Positions 15,928 to 29,574 of a DNA stretch of 64,000 bases are shown in pieces. Under the pieces are notes generated by a model. The model was not told the DNA's origin, made no database searches, and saw only the letters and a list, made by a program, of their open reading frames with translations. The stretch comes from Dipetalonema caudispina (taxonomy: Eukaryota > Nematoda > Chromadorea > Rhabditida > Onchocercidae), in contig JABVXV010000199.1 in assembly GCA_013365325.1 (NCBI GenBank), positions 1 through 64,000 on the forward strand. Direction: 5' to 3'. The position numbers and the translations under genes were made by a program. Positions within the stretch are counted from its first letter, which is position 1. Each line of letters opens with the position of its first letter.

Positions 15928-18107
15928 ATGCGACTTTTATGGTTGTTTTTATTCATCAAACAAATTCATTCCGGATTTACGCCGTGCAATGGTATGTGTA
16001 TTGGTTAGAAGAGATTTCAAGATTTAAACTAATCTTAGGCTAGAATTTCATTATCATCAACGTTATGCCTTATTTATTCTATCACAATTGCCGGATAAAT
16101 ACCCAGCAAGAATGATTTATATGAGACATATGATAAGGAAGATAACATGTTACATATTAAATATTAATTGGAAATTCAGGAAAATCACCACTTGGTGGTA
16201 CATGTGATTGGAATATTGACTGTGAGAATAAAGGTTCAATATGTTTACGAGGACGTTGTAGATGTCATCCACATTATGCTGAGGTTGTAGATGAGAAGAG
16301 AAGTAATCCACGTTGCAAAAGATGTAAGTATCAGTGTTTCTCTTCCGGTTTTATGTCACTTTTTCTTTTTTGCTGCATTCTAATGTAATCGTAATTAGGC
16401 AAATTCTACTAAACAATGGACATGTTCATTCAGAAGTGTAATGCTATCATCAACTTATCAGTATTGTTTTCATTTCAAATTTTGGGATAAAAAAATAAGA
16501 AATAAAGAAAAATGAATAATTTTGGTACCTGCAAAAGTTGGTCAAATGTGTACCACTAAATGTCGCGAGCCATTATTTTGCCGAAGTGGACAATGTCAAT
16601 GTGTTCAACGTGGTACTACAACATTGATCAACGGTCAATGTGTATCAAGTATGTATACATGTTACGTAAATTTACTGGGTTAACATATTTGAATCACTTA
16701 TAAGTATTGTTGTAAGTTATTAGTTAGTGATGTCACCAACTCTAGCTTAATTAATTAGCAAATGGCATACATTAATCCGATGTATAATATATCGTGACGT
16801 ATAAATAGAGATGAGTATTACCCTCATTTTTATCCCACTGTTAAATAATTTGATCATTTGCAAACAGGCATTGCATGCAATGTTTATAACATATGTAGGT
16901 TGCATGCACTATCTACATTATACATCCCATATTTATTCAAATGTTTCAATAAATTCCAATTTATTCAATCACAATATATTTCAATATATATTCTATACTT
17001 CAAGATTATAACACAAAACGAAATGAATGAATTATTTGCACCCAGCACAACTATTATGTTGTATATGATATTTTACTTAGCTTAATTAGTTTTCTATCAA
17101 AGATTCTATATCTACAATACAATCTCCTCGAGAATGAAATCAAACCTTTTACCTCAATTTCTAACTCATATTATATGTGTTAATGATATGGATTACCTAT
17201 CGTGCTACTTAATTACCCTAATTGATTAATTACTATATTACTACTACCTATCAGAATTATAATTACTACGTTAAGTGAGTCGAGTGGGTGATCGTTGCAC
17301 ACGTCATTACGATTGTTCCGCACCGTTTTCGGCGTGCCTGAATTCGCAGTGTGTATGCATTAGTGGAACCATACAACAAGGCTCACAATGTATAGCTAAA
17401 CCAGTCTGTCCACTTGGAGGTTTTTTTTTTTTTTTTTATTTATTACTATGTTCTACGGAATTTTTTTTTCAATTCGTCGTATGCAAATTATTGATAGTTG
17501 TAAGTAATTGTAGGCATTCCTGGTAATACATGTATCCGTAAAGCAAATCAACATATGGTAGAAAATTTCGTCGATGAAGCTGATGATTGTCCAATTGGAC
17601 AGGTTTGCTATTCACCTTTCATGTTTATTAATTTGATTTCCAATTTTTTCGATTAACTTATGAATAGCATAATTATCGGATGAAATGAATTCAAATATAA
17701 TCATAATCAGTCGAACAAAGAAAGATGATTATAGAATAATATAGTCATTTGAGGTAAGTATTTTCAGGTGTGCATAACTATTGGTGAATCACCAGTAGGA
17801 CATTGTTGTCCGAAAATATGTCCACTAGGAACAATGCCAGAATTTAATTACTCTTGCGACCCTACTGCAAGTATCCGTTGTCCGTCTGATACACATTTTT
17901 GCCATCGTATTTCAGGTATTTTTCTTGTACCTTTTTATCATACATGAAATATCTGTCTTACTTATTATATTAAATATTTGAAAATCTTTCTAGATTATCC
18001 TCAATAACGATGTTATACGTTCGTCTTGATATTATATATACATGCTCTCATCAGTTAATGAAATAATCCAAAATCTTGTAAATAACAGTTTTCCCCCCCC
18101 CCCCCCC

Positions 18108-18144
<37 letters not shown>

Positions 18145-19107
18145 TAAATAAATAGAACAAAAAAAATAATTTATGTATCAATTTTATTTTAAAATTCGAA
18201 AATAAAATGAAAATGACATAAGTCGTTAATTTAGATGGTGGATTTTCGCAATCATTGTGTTGTCGTCGGCCGTGTAATGCTATGGCACCAAAAGCATTGT
18301 ATATTAATGGTACATGCATGGCACGCGGACAACTTAACTCACAATGTACTGCAAATGAACAATGCGATGGTGGCGAAAGTATGATATGCAACAGAGTAAG
18401 TTTGTGGAAAGGATATATTGTTATCATCATTCATTTAAAAAAAGAGAAAGAAAACGATGAATATTTGATGACCAGAAAAATGTTCCCATTTAGGGACAAT
18501 GTGAATGCCCGGCTGGATTTCATCCACTCGTCGATCCAGTAACGCATCCATTACGTAATCCAAGTCAGACCTGTACACGAGATTGTGAATCGGAAGCACT
18601 TTCCAGAGATACAACCTGTCTAAAACCAGTAGCACTTGAAGCTCATTGTTTCATTCAAAAACAATGCCCGATGAATTCCGGATGTTACAGGGAAGTGCTT
18701 TATCATAAGCTAAAATGCCAAATATTGTAACTGTAAATAAAGATTAGATAAGAAGGAAAGGGAGAGGAGAAGGAATTTAATAACAAATAAACGCATTTTT
18801 GGATTATTTCCTAATGTTCCCTCCATTTTTAGAGGTCGTTGTCAGTGTAAGTGTGGTTTTAAAAAAGAGAAACAACGATGTATTGAGCTACCTCCATCTC
18901 CAACGACAACAAGACAACCATCTGGTACAAATCAAAACCGAGTTGTAATTTCTTTGATTTTAATGTCCTTTTCTTAAACGGTATCATTAAAAGGTTCTAT
19001 TTTCAGTGATAGTACCTGGTACTGTGATCGTACCTGGTGGCGATTTCTTAAGCCTTATTGGAAATTTTTTTGGTGGAACGGAAGCGCGAAGTGCAGCCGG
19101 TAGATAA
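15928..19107 (+). CDS. Secreted cysteine-rich EB-module protein
   Basis: Ten exons give 428 aa: 15928-15991, 16180-16323, 16538-16648, 17276-17419, 17514-17602, 17768-17915, 18235-18395, 18494-18726, 18833-18924, 19007-19107. The first exon encodes a signal peptide (MRLLWLFLFIKQIHSG), which fixes the start. The rest is a series of Cys-rich units with patterns such as C-x5-C-x7-C-x3-C-x-C (for example CENKGSICLRGRCRC and SAPFSACLNSQCVC), typical of the EB module and related Lustrin-like Cys repeats of nematode extracellular proteins. Most repeats sit on their own exons with phase-1 borders, suited to exon shuffling. The end has a Pro/Thr linker (PPSPTTTRQP) and a hydrophobic VIVPGTVIVPGG stretch without a clear transmembrane helix. 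No enzyme motif is visible; the role is probably extracellular (cuticle, matrix or secreted). Confidence 0.8.
18093..18142. repeat. C16-A34 homopolymer junction
   Basis: A run of 16 C is followed directly by 34 A, inside intron 6 of the EB-module gene. Long C runs are rare in this AT-rich DNA. Assembly or sequencing length error is likely here. Confidence 0.85.
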
Positions 19108-19785
19108 GATAGGAGCGAAAATCATAAATACACATTCCCGGGTTCACGTTAATGTCGTACTATGCTTTGTGAATTATTGTTGCAAAATCTCTAGAATATA
19201 CGTAAAAAACTATTATTTAATAATGTAATTAATCTTCACGGAACAACATGACGATCGCATTCTCTAATGGAAAAGAAAGATGTGAAGACCAGTCAAATTA
19301 GGAAAACTATTAGGTACTCGAGAAATTACGAATGATCTATTGTGCATAGATATATCCGTCTTGATCCAGTGCCTCTTATTCCGATCCAACTCATATCTCA
19401 CAAGCACGCCAGCGAAAGTAAAGAATCAACACTTTGTAGTATTTTATTTATCAAATAAACAATTTAAATACCTGACGAGAATTCAAACACAGTAAAATAT
19501 ATCACAAACAAATCAAGGACTCTAATGTTGAACAGCGTTAAAATGAGTCACTGGGACTTTCTATTCGATATGCAGTGTTACACTGACAACGCAGGCCGAA
19601 ATAATAATAGAAAACAGAAGCTTGTGAGGCTAACCGTGAAACCATTTCGTTTCATCCAGCTTTATTTAGGCTGTCAGTGAATATCGATTAAAAGTAACAT
19701 AAGCTATAGTAAAAGAAAGAATTACCAAAAAAAGTACAAAGGAATAAATCCTTCATCACTTGCAAGTTATTACTCAGCCTGAGAA
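19108..19785. other. Convergent spacer between the EB gene and DJ-1
   Basis: Both genes end toward this stretch, so it should hold their 3' UTRs. On the minus strand an AATAAA lies at 19661-19666, about 120 bases past the DJ-1 stop. I see no exon. Confidence 0.45.
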
Positions 19786-21372
19786 TTATTCCTTGACAAT
19801 CAGTGGAGCGGCAATCTCTTTGACTTTTTCCATCCCAACAAGTAACTCGACCAATTTTAGTGCAAATTCTAATGCAGTTCCTGGGCCACGACTGGTCACT
19901 ATATGATCTGTTGTAACCACACGATCTTCTGAATATTTATATCCTGAAACTAAGCAGAAAGGATTTACCTGAAAAGCTCTCGCTTGATAAAATTCCAAAC
20001 TTCTAGTGAAAAAGTAACTTTAATCTCCAGTTTTCCAGAAAAACAATAAAAGCGAAAGGAAGAGGCTATTCCAGCACGACTTTCGCTAAGTGTTGGCAAA
20101 TGTTATTGTACAAAAGGAAAACTGAGAATTTGGCACCTTCAAAAAGTGCTTAATTTGATCACGTGTCTAGTTTCTTATTGAATAAACCTACCGCCTTCGA
20201 CAAGCTTTGTTTTAACACTTGGATGTGACGTCACTAATATGCCCGGAGCGATACCATGACTTTTTAGTGCGATCGGTGCGGCACATATTGCAGCTATGTA
20301 ACGACCACTTTCGTGCTGAGCTCGAAGTATGGTACCCACTTCGTTTGACTGAAAAAGATTATTTTTTTTGCCAACATCAACGCAGAAATGCCCCATAACG
20401 GCAGACTGATAAATAGTTTCACTGAGTGACACCAATAAATTTTCTTGCCGATATGAAAATAACGCTTCCAACGTGATTTTACTATTCCTTACCAAAGAGT
20501 AGATTGTGCAAAAAAACATTCCATTGCCAGAAAAATTCCATTGAAATAACTACTACAGTCACAGGAAAAGGATAGTAGACGATTTTTTCCGCTTCGCTTA
20601 ATCGGTATATAAATTATTTCGATATATTTAAGCAAAATCACAACATCGAATTTTTATCTGCTATATAAAATAAAGCTTCATCAGGCATAATCATCATTTG
20701 CCTCGAACATTTCACTGGATTTTTATCCAGAAGACCGACACTAGCAACCTGTGAAGCTATGCGCATATAAACACGATTAAAAAAAGTATCCCAAGCTTGA
20801 ATTCCAAAAGAGTAACATGAAATTGCGAATTAATAAAATAAAGCAAACTTACTACTGCAAGAGAATTTGCCCCTTGCAAACCACCTGGCAAAATCACAAC
20901 ATCGAATTTATTATCCGCTACTTCAAATAAAGCTTTATCAGGCATAATCATCACTTGCCTCGAACATCTCACTGCATTTTTACCCAAAAGACCGGCAATT
21001 GTAACCTGCGAAACTATGCACATACAGACACAAAAAATTGGGAAACTTAGGATTGAGTAAAGTTAAACAGCCAGTTAAGATAGTGATTCCTCAATAAGTA
21101 AGGTATTAGAAAATAAAATATTTGACACAAAATAAATTCCAGTTTGCTGCTTAAAACTATATTAGTTACATCAGTTGTATCTCTAAAAGCGTAAGCATTG
21201 AGTCATATAATTGGTTATTTAACGACAAGATCGAGTTTAATTTTGATTAAAATAGATATGAGTGGTCGCTTGAAACCTCGATTCCAGCTCGTCTCAGGAT
21301 ATCAACCGGAATAATGGTCTCCATTTCTTCGGCTCCTTCAGCAAGTATAATCAACGCAGTTTTTGACACCAT
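19786..21372 (-). CDS. DJR-1: DJ-1/PARK7 family protein
   Basis: Small DJ-1/PfpI-fold protein linked to oxidative-stress defence and methylglyoxal/glycation repair. Four exons give 187 aa, matching the family's 185-190: 21372-21277, 21005-20853, 20348-20192, 19943-19786. The catalytic set is present: Glu18 in GAEEMET, nucleophile Cys105 in the AAICAAP elbow, and His125 in TSHPSVK. Other conserved pieces are ILPGGLQGA and the C-terminal [17 protein letters not shown]. Exon 2 ends at GTA|GTAAGT rather than the earlier GCA|GTAGTA. Both keep phase, but the first matches the family length. A decayed copy of exon 2 sits in intron 2. Confidence 0.93.
20632..20775 (-). pseudogene. Dead tandem copy of DJ-1 exon 2
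   Basis: This block closely resembles 20888-21030, which is most of DJ-1 exon 2 with its acceptor and upstream intron. By eye about 85-90% of positions match. The copy keeps an acceptor (TTCACAG) but has lost one base in the Asp-Asn-Lys region (gataataaattc became gataaaaattc). That shifts the frame into a stop. It also lacks the last part of the exon and its donor. It lies in intron 2, so it cannot act as a clean alternative exon. Confidence 0.88.
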
Positions 21373-23778
21373 TTCTAAACAATTCAAAAATGATCAACAT
21401 AACTGAGCCAATAATTAGTCTAAGCTTTAAACATTTCTTATCCTAATTGCTGTATCCAATTCACATCTTAACGAAATTTTTCAGCAATTACAAAAGAAAA
21501 AGACTTTTAAATTTGCAAAATCTCTTAATTAAATTAATAAAGATAATCATTTCTACTGCTATATCATATTTAAATAACAACAAAACTGATGCTATGTTAC
21601 ATGAAATTAACATTATAAAACACTAAACATATTACAGTAATAACAATTAACAAACATTAAAGTAATAATTCATTAATAGTCAATCTCTTTCTATTCTAAC
21701 ACAACGGTAGTTATTCTCTTTCGTTAATGGTTGGTACGATAATATTTAATATCATTCTTTTATTACATTATTTCATTTGCTATGATCTTTGATGTATTTC
21801 AATTAATTTTTGGGAATAATTGAATTTCTACACTTATTCTTTGCATAATGTTAACAAATCCTTAAACTAATCCGATTCGTGTATTAATATTCCATACAAT
21901 TAATTACATTAAATTTTTAGTAACATTAATGAGTTAGAGAAATCGGTATGAACATTGTTGGATGTCGGTAAAACGATAGTGATATGAATAACATAAGGAA
22001 TTGTTTAACGAACCTGTAAATTTATTGATTTGTCTATATTTATTTGATACAACATTTCGGACAACCGTTTTACAAATACTATCTATCCAAAATTTACATG
22101 CAAGTGGCGTCATTTGATGTATCGCTATTTAAATATCTGCAACTTTTAGGAAAGCTGACAACTGTTATATAGAAAAGTAAACAGATTATATTAACTAGAA
22201 GACATATTACTTGCCTGGCCTAACAATATCCGACTGGAATTTTTCTCGGCTGCATTAAAAGTGCGTTTTCTTGTTTACTTTTTCTCTCTTCTGCCACTGC
22301 TAATAATATTAATCCATTCAAATCCACAATCTATATTTATGGATTTGGTGTGAAAAAGACGAACCAGTCACCTTCATAGATCAATTATTATATAATCCCA
22401 GTAATATATGCGTCAGGTATTACTTTGAAATATTTTTAACTCTTACTATTTCTCACTGCCACTAATATTAATATTATACGGATTGTACTTAAATAACTTT
22501 CCCTACACCTTCATGTTAGCTTAATATTCGTCAAGATTATATTTAACAGTCTGCTAACTTCATCAACGCCAATAATTGAGATTTTCCGGACCACTGCGGT
22601 CAAACATGATTTTGAATTTTGATTAAATTATTACTAAATAATAATCAAAACATCTTCTACTCTCTCCCAATCTTTATTATCCATCATCTAGCAGACAGTC
22701 TTTCCCCTTAGCTACTACAGTTGAGGCATGACAGTGTCTTAACAATAGAATATTAAGATTTATAGTTATCTCCACAAGAGTGTTAAGCACCGGGAATAAC
22801 AAGATAACACATGATAACAACAACACAGATATTGTAAAGCAGGGGAAAACACAAGTGACAGGAAAACAACCCAGGATTTACATAAGAGACCTTATTAAGC
22901 AACCATTTTCATTCAAGTGAGCCATCAGTTGTTATCTTAATCAAATTTTTTCTGAGGAATTTAAAGTGATATGTTAACAGATATACTTTTGGCCGGTAAC
23001 AAAACAATATCGTTACAGTAACAGCAGCAGTAATCTACAACCACACGATCACACTTTTTATTTGCATTAACTAGAACAGTTAAAATGAAGATAAAGCAAA
23101 GAAAACAAAAGACTTCAAGATTTTTTGTGTTAAAACATTGCAAGAAATAGGTTGTAAATCTAGTTTTTCAACAGTGTTCATAACACTGCAGAAGTAATAC
23201 CACATAAATCATGATTTCAAACAAATAAAAGAAACCTTGAAAATACATCTAAATAATTAGATAAGCACTTCTATTGCCTATTGCTCACCGGGTAATGTTA
23301 GTGAAACCAGCATAGGGAATTAGAAAAGCATAGCCGAGTAGAAAACAACTAGGAATATGCAAATGAAAAAGTAAGCTGCTCTTTTTTAAGAATTATTATT
23401 TTCACATCAAGTAGATCACATTAAGGTCAACAAACTTTACAGTAGTAATAATATCAGCAAATTAGTGGAAAATTCGTTCCAATCAGATTTCACTTTAAGT
23501 AATTCTAGTCCGAATGATCAATTTTGACTAAGTTCAATAAATTATGAAATCAGCCAAGTGGAACAGCTCGACATATCATCAGCAGTTCCTTTTTCATAAG
23601 TTAATGACCAGCATCGTCAATATGTCACACGCTACATTGACCAACCAAAAAATCTGCTAACTGTGCTAATATACGCAATATTACGACGCCTAACATTATC
23701 TAAGCAGAAGAATTAAACATATTTACCTCGGTGCAATTTAATTAGAAAATGTATATATTGTTTTCTTTTCCCATCTCT
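21373..23778. other. Gene-free stretch between the carrier gene and DJ-1
   Basis: AT-rich DNA with no exon I can support on either strand. The DJ-1 promoter should lie at the left end (minus strand, just above 21372), and the 3' UTR of the mitochondrial carrier at the right end. Confidence 0.5.
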
Positions 23779-25712
23779 TTAAAGAGTACTTCGGGTTTGC
23801 TCGACACCTAAAATATGTTTGAAATAGGCTGCATTGAGTTGCTCGAGTATGATAAATGTCAGCATAGTATGCGGACCCAAACGGAAATAATAAGGCGTAA
23901 AACCTTTCCACAACGAGAAAAATCCCTCATTACGCATGATTTTGGACCATACGTCCAATATACCACTATATTCTGGTTTCCCATCTATCATACGCATATT
24001 CTGTACTCTGAAAAAGTTTCTACTTCATCATCATCAACAAACTTGATATCAATATTAGATCAAAATTCATCCCATATCGTAAAGTAAACTTACTGACTGA
24101 CAAATGTGAGTCAAATAAAAAAGTATTAGATATATAAATCCAAATGAAAAGCAATTATCAGCCTTGCGAAAATCTGGACAAATCCAAGTTTTTGAGTAAA
24201 TAAAGTGATTAACCTTGTTTTAACGATATCGATCGGCATTGAAGCTACAGTTGTTGCAAAACCACTTATCATTGAGGACGCGAATTGTAACATCATACCT
24301 TCTTCGAAGAATTTGCTTGACAGTAACGCTTCCTTACTTTGTGAGTAGGTAGCTAGTTGTGTTGCATTTACTGTCATTGCTCGAAGAACAGTTGGCCCAC
24401 ATCCCTGTAAATGCAAATCCTGTAAAAAAATTTACCTCCACTTTTTAAGAAAAGTGAAGCTCCATAAAAAAGATATACGGATTACGACAACTGTACTTAC
24501 CCTCCATAGCGTAGAAACTCCTTCTTCTTGGACTACACGCACCAATGCATTCAAAACATTTTTGTATCGTCGCTGTTGTTCCGGTGGAAGCCTAAATGAT
24601 AAATTGCCTTAGTGATACAACTAACGACTAGACACTATCGAAGCGAGAGAGGATCTTTCTCTAGGGAGTTGTAAGCATATCGAGAAGGGAATTTTCATGA
24701 AAAATAGAGTGGTAGAAAAGAGTGATTTAACCTTAGTGAAATCTCTTTCTGATCATTCAAACCCGATTGCAGCACCATTAGAAATTCACATGGGTTCCCC
24801 GTACTATGCTTTTTATGCTATTTCACTGCAGCTATATTCTTCTAATAATTCTGCTTTGTAATGTAACAAAAATTTACCGTCCATCAGTGCACATTCGAAT
24901 AAGTGCTACTTCTGCAGGGGTACCAACAAATGACCCAGCAGCACCAGCAGTTAAACCGATAACAGCCTTTGTTGCAAAACTAGTCGTTCCGTCTCTTCAA
25001 ATTATTTTAAATCATAAGCAGTTGGGAGTTTGATAAATGAACTGATTACAGAGTCCAGGGTAATAAGCGATACTTCGGAAAATAATGTCGAAATGGGAAA
25101 GCACTGTAATCTTAGTGAAAATTAGCTGCTTAATGTTTTGGGGAACAAAGCTAGAATCAACCCAACAGCTAAAATTCTAATTGTACTTCGAAGCAAAGAG
25201 AAAAATAAAGTCCCCTCTATCTTTTCGTATTGAAAGGAAACCAACTTCGTAAAGTGTTCAAGCAGCCAAGTATAGATGCCGAGACGAGTTGTCGTGTAAG
25301 TAGCCTGACGTAAAAGGCCAGCAGAAAGGCCATTATAGACCGCAAAAAAGCCTTCATTTGTTATAATACTCCTTAGGACGTGAAAACTTGAACGGGATTC
25401 TTTTTTACCAACAAGCTGCATACGATTTTTCAGAAAATCCAAGGGTTGCACTAACAAAGTAGCACCCATCCTAAAAGTCAGATCACTGGTACTCAAAACA
25501 TCTCGCGGAATTTATTTTGCAAGATTACTATTTATTAACGGAACTATATTACTGACCTTTCAGCTTTTCTTGCGTTCACACAACAGAACGAAGATATGTA
25601 AACAATAAGAAATATTTTCAATTTGAAGAATTACCTACCCTGCACTTCCACCAAACGCAAACTTTACAACATTAGGAATTGTTACTGAGTCCAACTTATC
25701 CTTCGAATCCAT
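23779..25712 (-). CDS. SLC25A11: Mitochondrial 2-oxoglutarate/malate carrier
   Basis: Inner-membrane antiporter of the malate-aspartate shuttle (SLC25 family). Six exons give 308 aa: 25712-25639, 25470-25246, 24994-24878, 24591-24501, 24404-24214, 24007-23779. It has the threefold carrier repeat, with signature motifs PLDFLKNR, PAEVALIR and PIDIVKTR at the end of odd-numbered helices. Subfamily-specific strings point to the oxoglutarate carrier rather than other SLC25 members: GMGATLLVQPLD, GTPAEVALIRM, ATYSQSKEALL, MRMIDGKPEYSG and FTPYYFRLGPHTMLTFI. In C. elegans the counterpart is misc-1. There is no presequence, as usual. All introns are GT-AG with consistent phase. Confidence 0.95.
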
Positions 25713-28700
25713 AACCTTTCTGTTACGCTCACTTGCAACAGTGTTTAACAATAGCTTTATTTTCCGAACTATTATTACAACACCAACTTTATCTGATTTC
25801 TTCACCTCACGGGATGTTACTATATTTTTCTTGCCTTGATGTCCTTCAGCAATTCACATTCAACCAATTGAGTAGTTGCCATAAGCTGAAATTAAACCAC
25901 TTTTCTCAGTACATAAGATGACAGGATCAAAAAAAAGGTGAAATAAAACAACAAGCATTGCGTAAGTATACACAAATGAGATTTCTTGGTCAAAAACATT
26001 TCTAAAGCAGAATAAATGCTAACTGAAATTATTCAAAATCATTGTGTGTAGAGGATGAACAAATCAAAGTATAAGAAGACAACTACGAGATCACAACTGT
26101 ATCTCTAGTTCATTTATTATAACGAAAATAGATATGGTATAATTCCTGAAAATCGACTTTAGAGGTTGACGGATATTTAATGCTACCTGAGAATGAACAA
26201 AGTCAGTGTAGTGTGATGATTCCAACATCCCAACTGTATTTCACTAACCGTTTTGTCTTCTACAGAAAGTTAATCTTACAGTGACTTAATTACGCCACAC
26301 CACTACATTAATTTTTATTTAGCAGAGATCTAAATAATGGAGCTGTTTTAAATAGATGAATATCTACGACTGCTCACTGTCACACAAAATTATCCTTTTA
26401 GAAGAAGGCGATAGAAGTCCATTCATTTCGAACAACTTTCCAATAATTATAAATATCGAGACGGAGTAAGGAGAAACACACACTATTAGATTCACACTTT
26501 GTCTAATCGAAGTTATCGAATTTTCGGTATAGATGTAAACAGCTTAATTATGTAAGGTTGCGCCAAATACTTCCTTGTAGACTCAAGCAGTAGTTCAGCT
26601 ACAGTTAGCCGAATAATAGAGGAGAGAGCAATCTGACTATCTTCGATTGTAAAAGAGTCCTTTCGCTTTCTGTTTCATTCCAATTTCTAAGTGATTAATA
26701 TGGAGAGTAAATACAGAAAGTAGTTTAAAAGAATAATGACGTATAAAATGAGCACACGAAACACTAAATAGTCAATGATAGATGCCAGAGAGATCAAAGA
26801 ATTTTTTTGCATGAACAACTGATGCTCATAGGAAAATAAAGGTAAATATTTACGTTCAAAGAACAATTAAGCAAATTGTCAAACTTGAAAAAAACTGAAA
26901 AATGGCACGAGAATTTCTCATTGTGTCTACTTTTTTTTCTTGCGATAACTAAAAATCGTATACCAAAAAACAATCATTTGATTCTTCTTTGTCTTTTTTG
27001 CTCGCTTGCAAATAAAGATGTCATATGAAGAAATACTACAAGATCATATATGAATTACGACTATTTGATTTTGAATGAACACTATTAACCCGATGATAAA
27101 TACAGGAATTATCCAGTATTCGCATGCTTTTGAAAATGAACGTCGCATGAGAATACCATTCAAAAATCTTTTAAAAAAGTTTCTTTCTTTACTAAAAAAT
27201 CAGTTGATGTATATAATTTCGTCATTTAACGCTATGAAGATATTTGACGTCACATAACTTACAAAAGTACAAGCAGTTGTACTTTTCACTAATTTACGAG
27301 ATTAGCTGAATGTAACGTAACGTCCGGTGTCTTTGCTGGATGCAAGAATTTGAGCAAAGATTTTTAATGCCACGACAGAATGTAACTGCTATTAAAAATT
27401 TAGTTGATTAAGGTGTCAGCTTAATTGGGAAAATTCAGATACGGTCATGCACGTGAAGGCGAAGAGCAGATGGGTTCTTATGGCCAAGAAATGTATGTAA
27501 ATATCGCCTCTCCCATTTTCAAAAAACAGAGAGGATAACTATCAAATTGAACTATATGCAAGATTACTACCAATACGACTTGTCAAACAGATATACATAA
27601 CAACCAAACCAAATCATTCATTTAGGGGCAAATAAAAATGAAAAGAGATGATGACCGGAAATGACTGTTGTTTTTATGAACACCATCAAACACTCGAAAT
27701 ACTTCTCGGTCAATCAAAACGAATGAAATAATCACGTGATCTTTGTAAACAGAGCCGCTGTTGGAGCAAAGTTTAAAAAAATCATCGGATCACCTAGCAA
27801 TCTTTGCTCACATTTCTGCATATTAGCAAAAGTACGAGGAAGGTATGTCACATTCAGCTGGTCTCATACATCAGTAAAAAGTATAACTTACCAACATTAA
27901 CATTTCATAATATCAATACCACTAATAAAAGTGGTAAATTTTGAACGATATTCTCAGCGCATGTATATATTGGAAAAACGTATTAATAACTATTCCTGAT
28001 CTATCTGCATTGTATTCTATATACTAGAATCAATTCTTTCCGCCAATTGTGTATTTAAATACTGTAATTAGAATTTTGACAAAAATTCTATAATTCAGTT
28101 TCAGTTTAGCTAGTCAATATATGAAAATGTTTCGAACTTCTATAAAAAGCACAGTTTTCTCAATTGTTGTTAGAATGGAACATACAAAAAGGACTAGAAA
28201 CGACGTGAAAAAAAGAGCCGTACAGAAACTATTCAAATCCAATAACAATAATATCGTTTTCATCCATCTTTTCAAACAGTCTGATCTCATGAAACGTTCG
28301 CGATAATCACAAGTACTTGTGACCACAGTGAAGATAATATTATACCACCAATATTAACGACTACAGTTATACCCAGGAACTGTCCAGCTATTTCTTTGAA
28401 TTCTATGGATGATACAGGCAACAACATACCGGATCGGACGAATCATATCAGCTTCACATCCTTTCTGATTTTTTGGCACAATGCCGGTGATTATGAATTG
28501 CCTGAAATAATCGTCTGGCTTTCAGTACGCATTTCCTCCTCTTATTAGGATTAGGAATTCTCGAAATATTTTCCGTAATGGATCACAATGTTATGATAAA
28601 ATGCTCAAGTAAAACTTTTTGTTTTGTTATTGTTTTTGCCTTCGTTTCCTTTTTTGCTTTTGCAAAAATCACGAAAGAAAAGGTACCAGTTTCAAATTCC

Positions 28701-29574
28701 AATGAAAACTATTTTTAAGTTTTTTTTTTTTCTTTTCATTCATGTCCCGATGTTTTTCATATTTCATTAGGACGACTGGTTTCTCATCTAATAACATAAC
28801 TCAGTTTTGCGAACAAAAAGGAACTTATCAATCGTACTACATCACTTATGTTATTTCTAAATCCACGTATATTCCCTGGCAAAGCAAGTATTGAATTAAA
28901 TCTCAAATAATATAATGATTGGACATAATTCCCTTTTCTATTCAAGCAAAGAAGTGTATTTCATCAATATCTTCTCTTTACGATTATTCTTAGTCATCGA
29001 TATCTCATTATTATAGTATTTTTTAGTTTATTCTCAATTCCTACTAATAATTTACGCATTTCCTTAATCTATACTCTTCATAATTGCTTTCAATCATGAA
29101 TGCTCCATCTTTATGCTACTACATAAAATATTCCCCTAACATTTGCATCACTTCTCCTAAGACCAACACCACTAACCACTAAGATCCCAATTACTTCATT
29201 GTAAAAGGAACGGATATTGCATCATCGTCGCATCGTTGTCACACACAACAGACCGTGAAACAAAGGATCACAAATCTTCTCTCCAATGATTTTAATAATT
29301 TTAATCGCATGTTGTGTAGATTTATCCAATGGATTTTCTGTAGACATGGATGTGTGGAAAGATTATTTTCGAAATTCTTTAATCTTTCGAATTTGTTAAT
29401 AATTATTCATTTTTTATTCGTAGAATGGGCAAACTGGACTAGATAATTTTCTGTTGTTTTTTCCGGATAATGCCAAGTACAAACTGGAGATGATATCAGT
29501 GTAATGAACTTGTTTCAATACACAATTGATTTTTCTTTTGTGGCATATGGACATTGAACAATAAAATTATAAAA
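25713..29574. other. Long gene-free stretch
   Basis: About 3.9 kb between the head-to-head carrier and RNF14 genes. Open frames are short and unsupported by splice context or family resemblance. Promoters of both neighbours should lie at the two ends. Very small or non-coding RNA genes cannot be excluded by eye. Confidence 0.45.

Noticed and set aside
18032..18430. A 132-codon minus-strand frame.
   Set aside because: It runs through the C16-A34 homopolymer (poly-Phe, then poly-Gly) and opposite EB-gene exon 7. It is an artefact of low complexity and antisense.
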